Source of the DNA: CAWBAT01 sp046331665
GTDB taxonomy: Bacteria; Acidobacteriota; Terriglobia; Versatilivoradales; Versatilivoraceae
Direction: 5' to 3'
Length of the DNA stretch: 64,000 nucleotides
NCBI GenBank assembly: GCA_046331665.1
Contig: JAXLQK010000013.1
Span: 114,411-178,410, forward strand
Part shown: piece after piece, positions 18,556 through 28,640 of the stretch
Numbering within the stretch: the first letter of the stretch is position 1
Layout of the letters: each line of letters opens with the position of its first letter
The notes under the pieces: generated by a model
Databases searched by the model: none
Told to the model about the DNA's origin: nothing
Seen by the model: only the letters and a program-made list of their open reading frames with translations
Program-made: the position numbers and the translations under genes

Positions 18556-20013
18556 ATGGAGAAAGCGAGCAGTGATATCGGTCTGATTGGACTGGCAGTC
18601 ATGGGACAAAACCTTGTCCTGAATATGAACGACCACGGCTACCGGGTCAGCGTCTTTAACCGAACCCTTTCAAAGGTTGACGACTTCATCAAGAACGAGG
18701 CCGCCGGCACCAAGGTAGTCGGGACATATTCGATTGAAGAGCTGGTTCAAAGCTTGAAACCTCCCCGACGCGTGATGCTCATGGTTAAGGCGGGGGAAAC
18801 GGTGGACCACTTTATCGACCTGTTAACGCCTCTGCTCGAAGCGCGTGACATCATTATTGATGGCGGGAACTCCCTCTACACCGACACCAATCGCCGCACT
18901 AAAGCCCTTGCCGACAAGGGACTCCGCTATATTGGGACGGGGGTTTCAGGCGGAGAAGAAGGGGCAAGACATGGGCCGTCCATCATGCCGGGAGGTGATC
19001 CGGAAGCATGGCCCCACGTGAAAGAGATTTTTCAGGCCATCGCCGCCAAGGTGGAAGATGGAACTCCTTGTTGCGATTGGGTGGGTGAAGGAGGTGCAGG
19101 CCACTTTGTCAAAATGGTGCATAACGGAATTGAGTACGGCGATATGCAGCTCATCGGCGAAGCTTACCACCTTTTGAAAGCCACCCTGGGACTTGGAGCA
19201 GACCAGCTTCATGAAGTGTTTGATGAATGGAATAAAGGAGAACTGGACAGCTATCTCATCGAGATTACCAGTCATATCTTTGCGGTAAAGGACGAGGATG
19301 GGACTCCGCTTGTTGAGAAGATCCTGGACGCCGCTGGCCAAAAAGGAACCGGCAAGTGGACCATCATCAATGCGTCAGAGCTGGGCGTCCCGGTGACTCT
19401 GATTGGAGAGGCGGTATTTTCACGCTGCCTTTCTGCGCTCAAGGAAGAGCGAGTAAGATCTTCGTCAATTCTTTCAGGCCCAAAGGTCCAATTTAAAGGA
19501 GATAAGGCAACATTCATCGAAGATGTTCGCCGAGCGCTCTATTGTTCCAAGCTCGTTTCCTATGCTCAGGGCTTTATGCTCATGCGCGAAGCGGCCAAGG
19601 TTCAGGGTTGGAATCTGAATTTGGGCGGCGTGGCCCTGATGTGGCGCGGAGGCTGTATCATTCGCAGTCGCTTCCTCGGCAAGATCAAAGAGGCCCTGGA
19701 CAAAAATCCCAGCTTGGAGAACTTGCTCCTGGATGACTTCTTCAGCCAAATCCTGAACCGCTACCAATCCTCGTGGAGAAATGCTATTGCACAGGCTGTC
19801 CAATCCGGGATCCCTACCCCTGCCTTTTCGACAGCGCTCGCCTTCTTCGATGGCTACCGGACTGAGCGGCTGCCTGCCAATCTGTTGCAGGCCCAGCGTG
19901 ACTATTTTGGGGCGCATACCTATGAACGCATCGACGCTCCTCGAGGCCAGTTCTTCCATACCAATTGGACAGGCAAGGGAGGGAGAGTCGCCTCGGGAAC
20001 TTATACGGTTTAG
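18556..20013 (+). CDS. gnd: 6-phosphogluconate dehydrogenase, decarboxylating
   Basis: Oxidative pentose-phosphate enzyme making ribulose-5-phosphate, CO2 and NADPH. 485 residues, full length. NADP-binding GLIGLAVMGQNLVLNMNDHG with N-R-T following, substrate site GVSGGEEGARHGPSIMPGG, catalytic Lys in GAGHFVKMVHNGIEYGDMQ, and the C-terminal tail ERIDAPRGQFFHTNW. Good AGGAG ribosome site. Its G of NRT suits NADP. Confidence 0.96.
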   Translation: MEKASSDIGLIGLAVMGQNLVLNMNDHGYRVSVFNRTLSKVDDFIKNEAAGTKVVGTYSIEELVQSLKPPRRVMLMVKAGETVDHFIDLLTPLLEARDIIIDGGNSLYTDTNRRTKALADKGLRYIGTGVSGGEEGARHGPSIMPGGDPEAWPHVKEIFQAIAAKVEDGTPCCDWVGEGGAGHFVKMVHNGIEYGDMQLIGEAYHLLKATLGLGADQLHEVFDEWNKGELDSYLIEITSHIFAVKDEDGTPLVEKILDAAGQKGTGKWTIINASELGVPVTLIGEAVFSRCLSALKEERVRSSSILSGPKVQFKGDKATFIEDVRRALYCSKLVSYAQGFMLMREAAKVQGWNLNLGGVALMWRGGCIIRSRFLGKIKEALDKNPSLENLLLDDFFSQILNRYQSSWRNAIAQAVQSGIPTPAFSTALAFFDGYRTERLPANLLQAQRDYFGAHTYERIDAPRGQFFHTNWTGKGGRVASGTYTV

Positions 20014-20843
20014 CCAGAGAGGAACGAAGAATTGGGGAGATCTTGAAAAATTGATGGGTTCCCAGAAAATCAATTACAAATGCATAAGAACATTCTGCGT
20101 TTCACAATAGTGGACAAGAAATCGTCCCAAAGCCATTAGAAATATTTTCGCGGGCGGCGCCGACATGCGCAGTGAGCATGTCAGCGAAGGCATCCGAATG
20201 ATTCGCAAAGTTCGAACCAAAATTTCCCCGCCACCCCCCTGCCCCTGGTGACGCTCTGGCCCGTCCGATTCCCGAAATCATCATAGGTGAAACTCAATGC
20301 CCACGCGGTGCTGGTGGTTGACATCACTAGATTGAATCATTGTAAGCTCCGGCAATCGGTTTTAAGGCTACAGACCGCTCCTACGGAGCTCTTCAAATGG
20401 ACGGATTTCGTTTTCTATAAACAGAGGGCTCCTACGGAGCCATTAACTTCCAACAGCCAGCGATGGAATGACTTCCTCTGCAGCATGGTTTTTGTAAATA
20501 CTGTGAATTTCTAAATCTCTTGCAGAATTCGACGGCTCCGTAGGAGCCTCCTGTCTATAGCGAACAAAATCTCAAGATTGATAAGCCCGTCTGGTGGAAC
20601 CCCGCGCCTGCCTAAGAAGGATAATTTCCTCTGCCATTCACACACCTGTCTGGGTGAAACGGCTGATTTCACCACCCTCGCCTGAGCCCTCATCCATCTC
20701 GTTTTCTACCTTGTGCTTAGTGGCCCTTGGGATTCCTATCAGCCCCAACCTACTGGCTCAAGTCTGCATAACCCATCATAGAGGAGTGCCATGCCTGGTC
20801 TCACCCAGGCGGGAAGGCGAATTCGAAAAAGGAGAATGGGCTC
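20014..20843. repeat. Gene-free stretch with palindromic GCTCCTACGGAGC repeats
   Basis: No gene seen in 830 nt. Three copies of a GGCTCCTACGGAGCC-type palindrome occur, at about 20378-20392, 20429-20443 and (inverted) 20530-20545. The last two extend into each other's reverse complement: each has a flank resembling GTTTTCTATAAACAGAGG, so they form a large inverted pair typical of REP/BIME elements. A second small hairpin (GACATGC/GCATGTC) lies at 20162-20182. No nearby transposase was found. Confidence 0.65.
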
Positions 20844-21270
20844 ATGAAAACCCAGAACCGTTCTTTGCCCAATCGATTTCTCCAAAGTGTCCTCGAAGGA
20901 ACTCGAGATGGCGACCAAATCTGTGAGCGCTTTTCCGCCCGGCTCGTCATCCAGCACAATATCGACTATGTGCCGCCAATTTATATGGCGAATGCCTGGA
21001 TGTATTCAGAAACCCACATGACCCCGGAGGAAGAGCGGGAAGGAAGCCCAGGCGGAAAGACAACTGAAAAGGAAGTACTCGCTCAATTACTCTCTTTCTC
21101 TACAATTCGAGGGAAGATCAGCTTGGGCACCTGGATGACTCGATACTGCATCTAGCCCATGAGTTGCCTGCAGACCTCATCGTCATGGGTACGCATGGGG
21201 CCAGCACACCAGCCCGGCATTCTGGCACGACCGATCAACTTGGCTCATGCCCCTGGTCCGGTCCTCTACG
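20844..21270 (+). pseudogene. Universal stress protein (UspA) gene, multiply frameshifted
   Basis: Reads as a UspA-type protein across three frames. MKTQNR is followed in another frame by VLCPIDFSKVSSKELEMATK, then CERFSARLVIQHNIDYVPPIY in the original frame, then HLDDSILHLAHELPADLIVM and GTHGAS in a third. These are the Usp N-terminal strand, the helix-1/strand-2 region and the GTHG nucleotide-binding loop. At least three indels break it. Total length is close to a normal 140-residue Usp, so recent damage or sequence error are both possible. Confidence 0.65.
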
Positions 21271-21322
21271 ACGGTCCCAGGATGAGGGTTCGGGAGTCTC
21301 GACCTCTCTTGGCTCAAGCGCG

Positions 21323-21740
21323 ATGGAACCTTCTTCCCGAAGCGTCTTGCCCATGGATTTCTCGACCCATCTTCGCACGCCCGGGAATTTGCTTGCTCGC
21401 CGACAGACCTCCTGAAGCTGCATCTTTTCACGTCGAAGACAATCGTCTGGATGATCTGGGAGAATCGCTCATCGAATCTCGGGAGAAAAACATGGCGGCC
21501 CGAGCATCAAGCTGCAAGACTCGAAAGCTCGAATCTGGTATTAAATTTTCTGACTGGATTGTCGTACGCGCGACATTGTGGATGAAATCATCCGCGCGCC
21601 AATGAAGCGGGTATCAGTTCTGATTCTTGGGCACCATCCAAGAACATTCTTCGATAAGCCGCTGTTTGGAGAGACGTCCAAAGGGGTGTTGCATCTGAGT
21701 CCCTGCCCAGTTCGGCTCATCCCTACGGGGATGGGAAGCG
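21323..21740 (+). pseudogene. Second UspA-type gene, multiply frameshifted
   Basis: Begins MEPSSRSVLPMDFSTHLR (Usp N-terminus), shows FHVEDNRLDDLGESLIESRE in a second frame, and ends with DEIIRA plus VSVLILGHHPRTFFDKPLFG and ETSKGVLHLSPCPVRLIP, the Usp C-terminal phosphate loop and last strand. Frames change at least three times within about 420 nt. Likely a tandem duplicate of the preceding Usp gene. No intact product can be made from the sequence as given. Confidence 0.6.
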
Positions 21741-21952
21741 GGTGTCCCCATGGAATACCCACCTTAAGTTCCGCGGGCCAATCCGCCGACACACGAGGGA
21801 ATGGGCCCGAACACTTCATTGCTGTTGTCAGCGCATTGTTTGAGTATTATCCAAGGAGTAAAGGTCAGCCAGGAGGGAGTGGTTTGTTTTTCTCTGGAGG
21901 TTGGCCTTCAGGACGCATCAATGGGAGAGCGCCTTTCCTGGGCGAGACTCAG

Positions 21953-22906
21953 TCAGGGACTGCGTTTTGCCTTTATCCATGCAACATAGCTTTTAAGGGC
22001 TACATAGCTGGCCTGCCTGAAGGCAGAGGGACAGGCAGGACTTATGGTCATACTGCTCTTCAGCTGTTCAACTGATATATCAGTTTTATCCACTGCACTA
22101 TATCGATTACACTTCTGTAATGCGCTTCAAACCATTCTTCAGCAGGTTGGAACATCATCACATGGCTCCACCATCAGCATCTTCAAGGGCATCCGAAGCT
22201 GAATGAATCCTGCCTGTGGCAGCCAGATCAAACCATTTTCCATAATAATCGTGATCCAGTGCAACGGGAGAGGGTGAGTTCAGAAGGCATTGAGAATGAC
22301 ATTAACTACTCAGCCGATCCAACGATATCAAGCACATAAAACCACAACAACACCAAACCATTGGTTCCGGTGTTGGACAATTGCTTAGCCACAGGCTATG
22401 CTGCTGAAAAACGGGCTGGTTTGATGGCCACGGGAATCTTCACCGTCTTCTTCACATCCGCCAGCACGTTCATATACATCTGTTCACTTCAGCCGCCATA
22501 GGCAAGTCCGATCAGGAATGTAATAGATATTCAATTTGAGCGCATCGACTTCGTCTGACCCCGTACTTTAACCACCCTCCCGTCGACACCCCATTCAAAG
22601 AGCCCGCTTACGGGAATCTGGACGGCCTGCTTGGCTTTGTAAAGATGTTCCAGGTATCCATCAAGCGCCTGCGGGCCCGCTGGCCTCCTGCAGTTCAGGG
22701 CTTCCGCATAGCTAGAACCGTGCGAGAAATGGTCCAGCTCGTGCGCTTCATGGAGAATTTCCTCTTCGGAATAGCGAGTGGACAATCGCCGACGCCCCGG
22801 CATCCTCCAGGCTCCACCTACCAATCGGCCTTGTCAAAGGTCCGCAGGCTGATGGAACCAGCGGAGTCCGGAGTTTCAAGCCAAGATAGGTTGTACTGAG
22901 ATCCAT
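21953..22906 (-). pseudogene. Dihydroorotate dehydrogenase-like gene, multiply frameshifted
   Basis: MDLSTTYLGLKLRTPLVPSA opens the frame, followed in other frames by EEEILHEAHELDHFSHGSSY, DALKLNIYYIP, MYMNVLADVKKTVKIPVAIK, DALEDADGG and VEQLKSSM near the end. The order and spacing match the full length (about 320 residues) of the FMN-binding dihydroorotate dehydrogenase-like proteins that commonly follow nifJ. At least five indels interrupt it. It starts 130 nt after the nifJ stop, so it was probably co-transcribed. The exact substrate of this subfamily is not established. Confidence 0.65.
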
Positions 22907-23036
22907 GGAAATTATCCTTCCGTTGTTAGTCAACTAAAGGGGAATGAAGTCCGTCGATGGACAAAAACAACTTCGCCTGCATTCAGCTGTTGGGACATCA
23001 CGGAGATTCACTCATCCGAAGCCCCGGCGGGCATGG

Positions 23037-26000
23037 TTAATGGTGTTCGAGAACCGGCGTGCTGAAATCCATGGCGGCCAGGTCCTCATAAATTCTCCAG
23101 CGATTATCCGCATCCTGTTGCGCATGTTTCAGCAGTTCTCTGGCTTCCTCAGGACGTGTTTAGTGAGCATCTTATAGCGATTTTCCAGATAGGCATACTC
23201 TTCAAATCTGAGCTTGCTTCTTGTAGTCGAGTTGAGCGGGTTCTTCTCCCGGGCAAGCTCAGGATTATACCGATACAACGCCGTTACGTCCGGAGAGCAC
23301 CGGGCCAGCCTTTGATTGTCCATGCCGGTTCGCATGTTGATCCCATGAGCGATGCAATGGCTGCGCAGTCGATCATGACGGCCCGTTGAAGGACCTGGCT
23401 TCGGCGGGAAGGCTCTGATGGTTTGGGCGTCACTCGCTCCCATGGCGACCTGGGCGACATAGATAGTCCCGTACCCCATCATGATTCTTCCCAAATCCTT
23501 CTTGCCCACGGTCTTGCTCCCCGCCGCAAATTTGGCGACAGCCCCCAGCGGAGTGGTCAATATCTGCTCCACGGTGTGAATACACTTCGGTATCCAGGAC
23601 CAGGACATTGACGTTTCGACCCGAAGCCAGAACATGATCAAGCCCGCCAAATCCAATGTCGTAGGCCCACCCATCGCCTCCCACAATCCAGACTGATTTT
23701 TTGACCAGATAATCTGCCAGAGAGAGAAGATTCTCGGCTTCGCTGGTGTTTAATTGCCGGAGGTATTTTTTGAGCCGATCCACTCTCATTCGTTGTTCAT
23801 GGATCTCGGCTTCGTCGTTTTGAGGAGAGACCACCAGTTCGTGAACCAGGTTTTCGTCGAGTTGGCCCGCCATCTTTTCCACGAGCCCCTTGGCCTGTTG
23901 ATTTTGCAGGTCAAGCGTCAACCGGAACCCAAGGCCAAACTCGGCATTATCTTCAAACAACGAATTTGCCCAGGCCGGGCCCCGTCCCTCTTTCGTCTGC
24001 GACCAGGGAGTGGTGGGAAGGTTCCCGCCGTAAATGGAAGAACACCCTGTCGCGTTGGCCACAATTAACCGGTCACCGAACATTTGAGTCAGCAGTTTCA
24101 AGTAGGGAGTTTCGCCGCAACCGGAACAGGCCCCCGAGTATTCAAACAGGGGTTGCAGGACCTGGGAACCTTTGATGCTGGCGACTTTGACTTTGCGGCG
24201 ATCGTATTCAGGCAGATCCAGGAAGAAGCGGTAATTCTCCTTTTCCTGCTCACGAATGGGAAGCTGTGGAGCCATGTTCAAAGCCTTGATTCTGACTTCT
24301 TTCTTGCTCTTGGCCGGGCAAACATGGACACAAAGCCCGCATCCAGTGCAGTCCTCAGGAGCGGTTTGAATGGAAAGTTTCATGCCATCAAATTCCTGAC
24401 CTTTGTAATCCATCGATTTGAAGGTTGCCGGAGCCCCGGTGAGAGACTGAGGATCAAACACCTTGATTCGAATCGCGGCGTGCGGGCAGACCAGAGCACA
24501 TTTGGCGCATTGAATACAGATCTCCTGCTCCCAGACCGGAATTTCCAGAGCGATGTTTCGTTTTTCCCATTGAGCGGTGCCGGTTGGGAAAGTCCCGTCC
24601 ACAGGCAGTGCGCTGACGGGCAGGCTGTCCCCGGAGCCGGAAATGATGGGGGCTGTCACGGATTGGACAAAGTCCGGAGCCTCGGCGGCCACGAGGGGAG
24701 GCCGCGAGAGCTGGCTGGTAACCTGCGCAGGAATCTTGACCTCGAAAAGATTCGCCAGGGTTTTGTCGATGGCATCGAAATTCTTCTGTACGATCACATC
24801 TCCCTTGCTGCCATATGTCTTGCGAATGGAGGTCTTAATTTTTTCAATCGCTTCCTCCTGGGGCAGGATTCCGCAAATGGCAAAAAAGCAGGTCTGCATG
24901 ACAGTGTTGATTCGCCCTCCCATCCCCGTTTCCGCCGCTACCCGGATGGCATCAATGACAAAAAAACGCAGACGTTTTTTCAGGATGTCCCGTTGGACTT
25001 CCCGCGGCAAGTGATCCCAAACTTCCTCCGGTCCATACGGACTGTTCAGCAGGAAGGTCGCTCCAGGGATGGCATGGGCGAGAACATCGTAGCGCTCCAA
25101 AAACTGGAACTGATGACACGCCACAAAATTGGCCTCTGTGATCAGATAGGTCGAATGAATGGGATGGGGACCAAAGCGCAAGTGAGAAATGGTCACAGAA
25201 CCCGCTTTTTTGGAATCGTAGACAAAATATCCCTGGGCAAAGTTCTCCGTATCTTCACCAATGATCTTGATGGAATTTTTGTTGGCACTCACCGTCCCAT
25301 CGGAGCCGAGACCATAAAAAATTCCGCGAAAGACGCTGGGGGGCTCAATCGAATAGCCAGGGTCGTATTCAAGGTGGGTTCCCGAGACATCGTCGACGAT
25401 TCCAACGGTAAAGTGGTTCTTGGGAATCCCTTTCTGCAGTTCCTGAAAAATTCCATCGACCATTGCGGGAGTAAACTCCTTGGAAGAGAGTCCGTAACGT
25501 CCTCCGATCACCCGCGGAATCTGCTTCCAGGGCAACCGTCCTTCCATTTGCGCCTCTCCAATCGCGGTCACAACATCTTGATAGAGCGGCTCGCCAATGG
25601 TGCCGGGTTCCTTGGTGCGGTCCAGGACAGCAATGGCGCGAACCGTGCCGGGAAGTGCCTTAAGAAATTGTTCCGTGGAGAATGGCCGGAATAGTCTTAC
25701 CTTGAGAACTCCAATCTTTTCCCCTTGGCTCACTTTAAATTCAACAGCCTCGTGAACCGCCTCGGCGCCCGAACCCATCAGGACAATGACACGTTCTGCA
25801 TCGGCGGCACCGATATAATCGAAAAGATGATATTGCCTTCCTGTCAGGAGGGCGAAGCGATCCATGGTCTTTTGCACGATTCCGGGGCAGGCTTGATAAA
25901 AGGGATTACACCCTTCACGTGCCTGGAAAAAGACATCCGGATTCTGCGCCGAACCCCGCAACACCGGATGATCCGGGGAAAGGGCGCGGGCGCGATGAGC

Positions 26001-26603
26001 ATGGACCCATTCGTCGTCGATCATGGCGCGGATATCCTCCAACGCCAGCTCTTCAATTTTCATGACTTCATGCGAAGTACGAAATCCATCAAAAAAATGC
26101 AGAAAGGGAATTCTTGATTGCAAGGTCGCGGATTGCGCGATGAGAGCAAAATCCATCACTTCCTGGATGGAATTCGAAGCCAGAAGCGCAAAACCCGTCG
26201 CCCGGGCGGCCATGACGTCACTGTGATCGCCGAAAATGGAAAGTGCATGCGTGGCTACCGTTCGAGCGGCAATATGGAAAACCGTCGGCGTTAATTCTCC
26301 GGCAATCTTGTACATGTTCGGAATCATGAGCAGCAGGCCTTGGGAGGCGGTAAAGGTGGTGGCCAGAGCACCTGTTTGCAGTGCCCCATGGATGGCACCG
26401 GCGGCGCCTCCTTCACTCTGCATTTCCTGAACAATGGGAATGGTTCCCCACAAGTTCCTTCTGCCTTCGGCAGACCAGGCATCTGATAATTCTCCCATCG
26501 GAGAAGATGGGGTAATCGGGTAGATGGCGATGACCTCATTCGTCAGATAGGCCACATAGGCGGCAGCCTCGTTCCCATCGATCGTGACCAGACGGCGTTT
26601 CAT
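23037..26603 (-). pseudogene. nifJ: Pyruvate:ferredoxin oxidoreductase (NifJ), frameshifted near 3' end
   Basis: Homodimeric enzyme that cleaves pyruvate with CoA to acetyl-CoA and reduces ferredoxin. Frame 1 (26603 to about 23580) is intact for about 1000 residues: YPITPSSPMGE, the CoA/gamma-domain, two 4Fe-4S sites (CIQCAKCALVCPHAA and CTGCGLCVHVCPAK), CSGCGETPY and the TPP motif GGDGWAYDIGFGGLDHV. It breaks just after VLVLDTEVYS. Frame 2 resumes at LGAVAKFAAGSKTVGKKDLG and another shift leads to LLKHAQQDADNRWRIYEDLA, with a stop at 23037. The total span equals 1189 codons, a normal NifJ length, so only small indels are involved. Confidence 0.85.
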
Positions 26604-26763
26604 GAAAACCCTCCACTTCGATTTTGGCTCAGGTCCAAGACAACGTGATCCCGCGGCGTCTCCTACCTACTGGTTCCAACTCCAATTCAACTTTTCTAGA
26701 AGCGTTGCTCATGTCCTTACGTCAGGGGCAGAAGAGCTACTTCCGCGTTTCCCCTCTTATTTC

Positions 26764-26779
26764 TGCACTCAATTCTCCA
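26764..26779 (-). promoter_or_regulatory. Weak sigma-54 (-24/-12) match upstream of nifJ
   Basis: On the minus strand TGGAGAATTGAGTGCA: GG and GC are 10 nt apart as required, but the -12 element is GTGCA rather than TTGCA. About 160 nt before the nifJ start. Treat as tentative. Confidence 0.25.
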
Positions 26780-26977
26780 AAGGAATGGAGATCCCCTTAA
26801 CTGTATGGTGTTATTAAGGTTTCCGGGAAATACTCCCTGACCCCTAATGGCGTTTCAATTGTCATTTGAACAAAAATGGGGGATATCCCGCAGGGCCATG
26901 CAAACGACGACTTAGCCTGGATATGGTCTGAGTCTGGATCGAAAAGTGGTTACGTTCAATGTGATCACGGAAGCCTT

Positions 26978-26993
26978 TGGTCTTTCTGTTGCT
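26978..26993 (+). promoter_or_regulatory. Sigma-54 (-24/-12) promoter candidate upstream of lyase gene
   Basis: TGGTCTTTCTGTTGCT fits TGG-N9-TTGCW with the invariant GG and GC 10 nt apart. The predicted start of transcription is about 80 nt before ATG 27088. Confidence 0.5.
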
Positions 26994-27087
26994 CGCTGAT
27001 CTTAGGTTGCCGTTCAATAGATTCTGAAAAGCCAGAAGAGGCAATCCCACTCAATCGTTGCCTTGCCCATTCGAAAGGTGAAACCCT

Positions 27088-28395
27088 ATGGAGAAAACGA
27101 AGAGGCATCATCGGAAAAAAGAAGAGTACCGGATGAGAACTCATCTCATTCATGGAAACTATGAAAGCCGGAAATGGGACTATGACCACCACGTAATCCC
27201 ACCGATTTCTTCTTCAACGACCTTTCGACTGAGCTCCGCTCATCGCGGGGCACAAGGGTTCCTGGATTTTGCTTCGCCGGAGTCACAAGCCAAAAAGGTT
27301 CCGATTTATATTTACGATCGCCTCGATGAACCAACACGAGGCATGCTTGAAGAGAATCTTGCCTATGCTGAAGGCGGCGAGGTTGCGGTCACTTTCTCTA
27401 CTGGCATGGCGGCTGTTTCGGCGGCTCTGGGAGTTACGGTAGGGACCGGGGACGAGATCATTGCCCATCATGCCATGTATGGATGCACCTACAGCCTGCT
27501 CTCAAACTGGTACCCTCAATACCGCATCCCCACACATTTTACGGATCTTACCCAGGGCAAGAACCTGAAGAATCTGATCAACCCCAGGACCCGGGTCGTC
27601 TATTTTGAAACCCCGGTCAATCCCAATCTCGTTTTGATCGACATTGCAGCCACCAAGGCCATCATCGAAAAAGCAAATCAAGATCGCCCTGCCGACAAGA
27701 AGATTCTGATGATTATCGACAATACGTTTTCGACCCCCTACTGCCAGCGGCCCTTGCAGATGGGAGCCGATATGGTGGTCTACAGTCTGACCAAGAATAT
27801 TGGAGGATTTGGGACCGACATGGGAGGAGCGGTCATCGCCGCGGAGGAATACCGGAATCACTTGATGCTTTACCGCAAAGACTTTGGGGGCGTCCTCTCT
27901 TCCAAAAGTGCCTGGGCTATTCTTGTGTATGGTTTGCCGACCCTGGCAACGCGCCTGGTCAATCAACAGAAGACCGCCTTGAAAGTCTCTTGCTTTTTGG
28001 AAAGCCACCCCAAAGTCGCGTTTGTCCGCTACCCGGGGTTGGAGAGTTTTCCCCAAAAGGAACTGGCCCATCGTCAAATGACGAGCTACGACGGGAAATT
28101 CGCACCGGGAAGCATCATCTATTTTGTCCTCAAGGAAAACCGGAAAAATGAGAATGAAGCCGGCGAGAAATTTATTGATTATTTAGCGGACCATTCCTAC
28201 ACGATTACCCTGGCGGTCAGTCTGGGCCAGATCAAGACCCTGGTTGAAAATCCTTATTCAATGACTCATGCCGCCCTGCCCCCGGAAATGAAAAAGGCCA
28301 AGGGAATTGAACCCGGAGGGATTCGGCTTTCCGTGGGCTTGGAAGACTGGCACGACATCATCGAAGATTTGGACAAAGCTCTGGAACAGATCTAG
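27088..28395 (+). CDS. Cys/Met-metabolism PLP enzyme, methionine gamma-lyase type
   Basis: PLP-dependent enzyme of the gamma-family (methionine gamma-lyase / cystathionine gamma-synthase / O-acetylhomoserine sulfhydrylase). 435 residues; an alternative start at ATG 27133 would give MRTHLIHGNY. PLP Lys in YSLTKNIGGFGTDMGG, DNTFSTPYCQRP, FSTGMAAVSAALGV and ETPVNPN are diagnostic. The insert RPADKKILMIID and the acidic C-terminus resemble methionine gamma-lyase-type proteins of Acidobacteria, but substrate cannot be fixed from sequence. Its TAG stop lies inside the dispersed repeat that follows. Confidence 0.85.
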   Translation: MEKTKRHHRKKEEYRMRTHLIHGNYESRKWDYDHHVIPPISSSTTFRLSSAHRGAQGFLDFASPESQAKKVPIYIYDRLDEPTRGMLEENLAYAEGGEVAVTFSTGMAAVSAALGVTVGTGDEIIAHHAMYGCTYSLLSNWYPQYRIPTHFTDLTQGKNLKNLINPRTRVVYFETPVNPNLVLIDIAATKAIIEKANQDRPADKKILMIIDNTFSTPYCQRPLQMGADMVVYSLTKNIGGFGTDMGGAVIAAEEYRNHLMLYRKDFGGVLSSKSAWAILVYGLPTLATRLVNQQKTALKVSCFLESHPKVAFVRYPGLESFPQKELAHRQMTSYDGKFAPGSIIYFVLKENRKNENEAGEKFIDYLADHSYTITLAVSLGQIKTLVENPYSMTHAALPPEMKKAKGIEPGGIRLSVGLEDWHDIIEDLDKALEQI

Positions 28396-28528
28396 CAGGT
28401 TGTTGAAAAACCCGGTCGAGATCTCATCTGAACTGCAGCAGAGGTCTGTAACCGCCGAAATGAATCCATTTACCCAAAGATGGCGCTCATAGAGCGCCGC
28501 TACAATGAGTCTTTCAGCACCCTGCTAG
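28392..28528. repeat. MITE-like dispersed repeat, copy 1
   Basis: About 137 nt bounded by perfect inverted ends CTAGCAGG ... CCTGCTAG, extended imperfectly over about 20 nt (TGTTGAAAAAC versus GTCTTTCAGCA). Inside are GGTCTGTAACCGCCGAAAT and GGCGCTCATAGAGCGCCGCTACA. A second copy follows feoB at 42211. No open frame of note; a non-autonomous element mobilised in trans is the likely nature. Confidence 0.8.
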
Positions 28529-28640
28529 GCAGCCAAGCCGGGTTGGCGGACGCTTCCCGAGCTGCTTTCCGCTTCAAGCTCATGGATTTGGCCTCTTGAG
28601 ATTCCTCGTCGTGCTCAGGGAGACCATCGGTACATTTCTA

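Larger units (their letters stand above)
26604..27087. other. Divergent intergenic region nifJ / methionine gamma-lyase
   Basis: 484 nt without a gene. It holds one good plus-strand and one weak minus-strand -24/-12 match (listed separately). I looked for a SAM or other methionine-linked riboswitch before the lyase gene and saw no recognisable core. Confidence 0.5.

Noticed and set aside
20378..20545. CRISPR array
   Set aside because: The palindromic units are unevenly spaced, few and partly inverted, and no cas gene is near; they are REP-like.
22390..22430. Third copy of the MITE-like repeat (TGCTGAAAAACGGGCTGG)
   Set aside because: Only about 15 nt resemble the repeat end, and the segment reads as part of the DHOD-like gene on the other strand.
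24084..25694. 536-codon plus-strand frame inside nifJ
   Set aside because: Exact antisense of the intact NifJ frame with its motifs on the other strand; composition is that of a shadow frame.
26820..27087. SAM-type riboswitch before the methionine gamma-lyase-type gene
   Set aside because: No SAM-I, SAM-II or SAM-IV core is visible.
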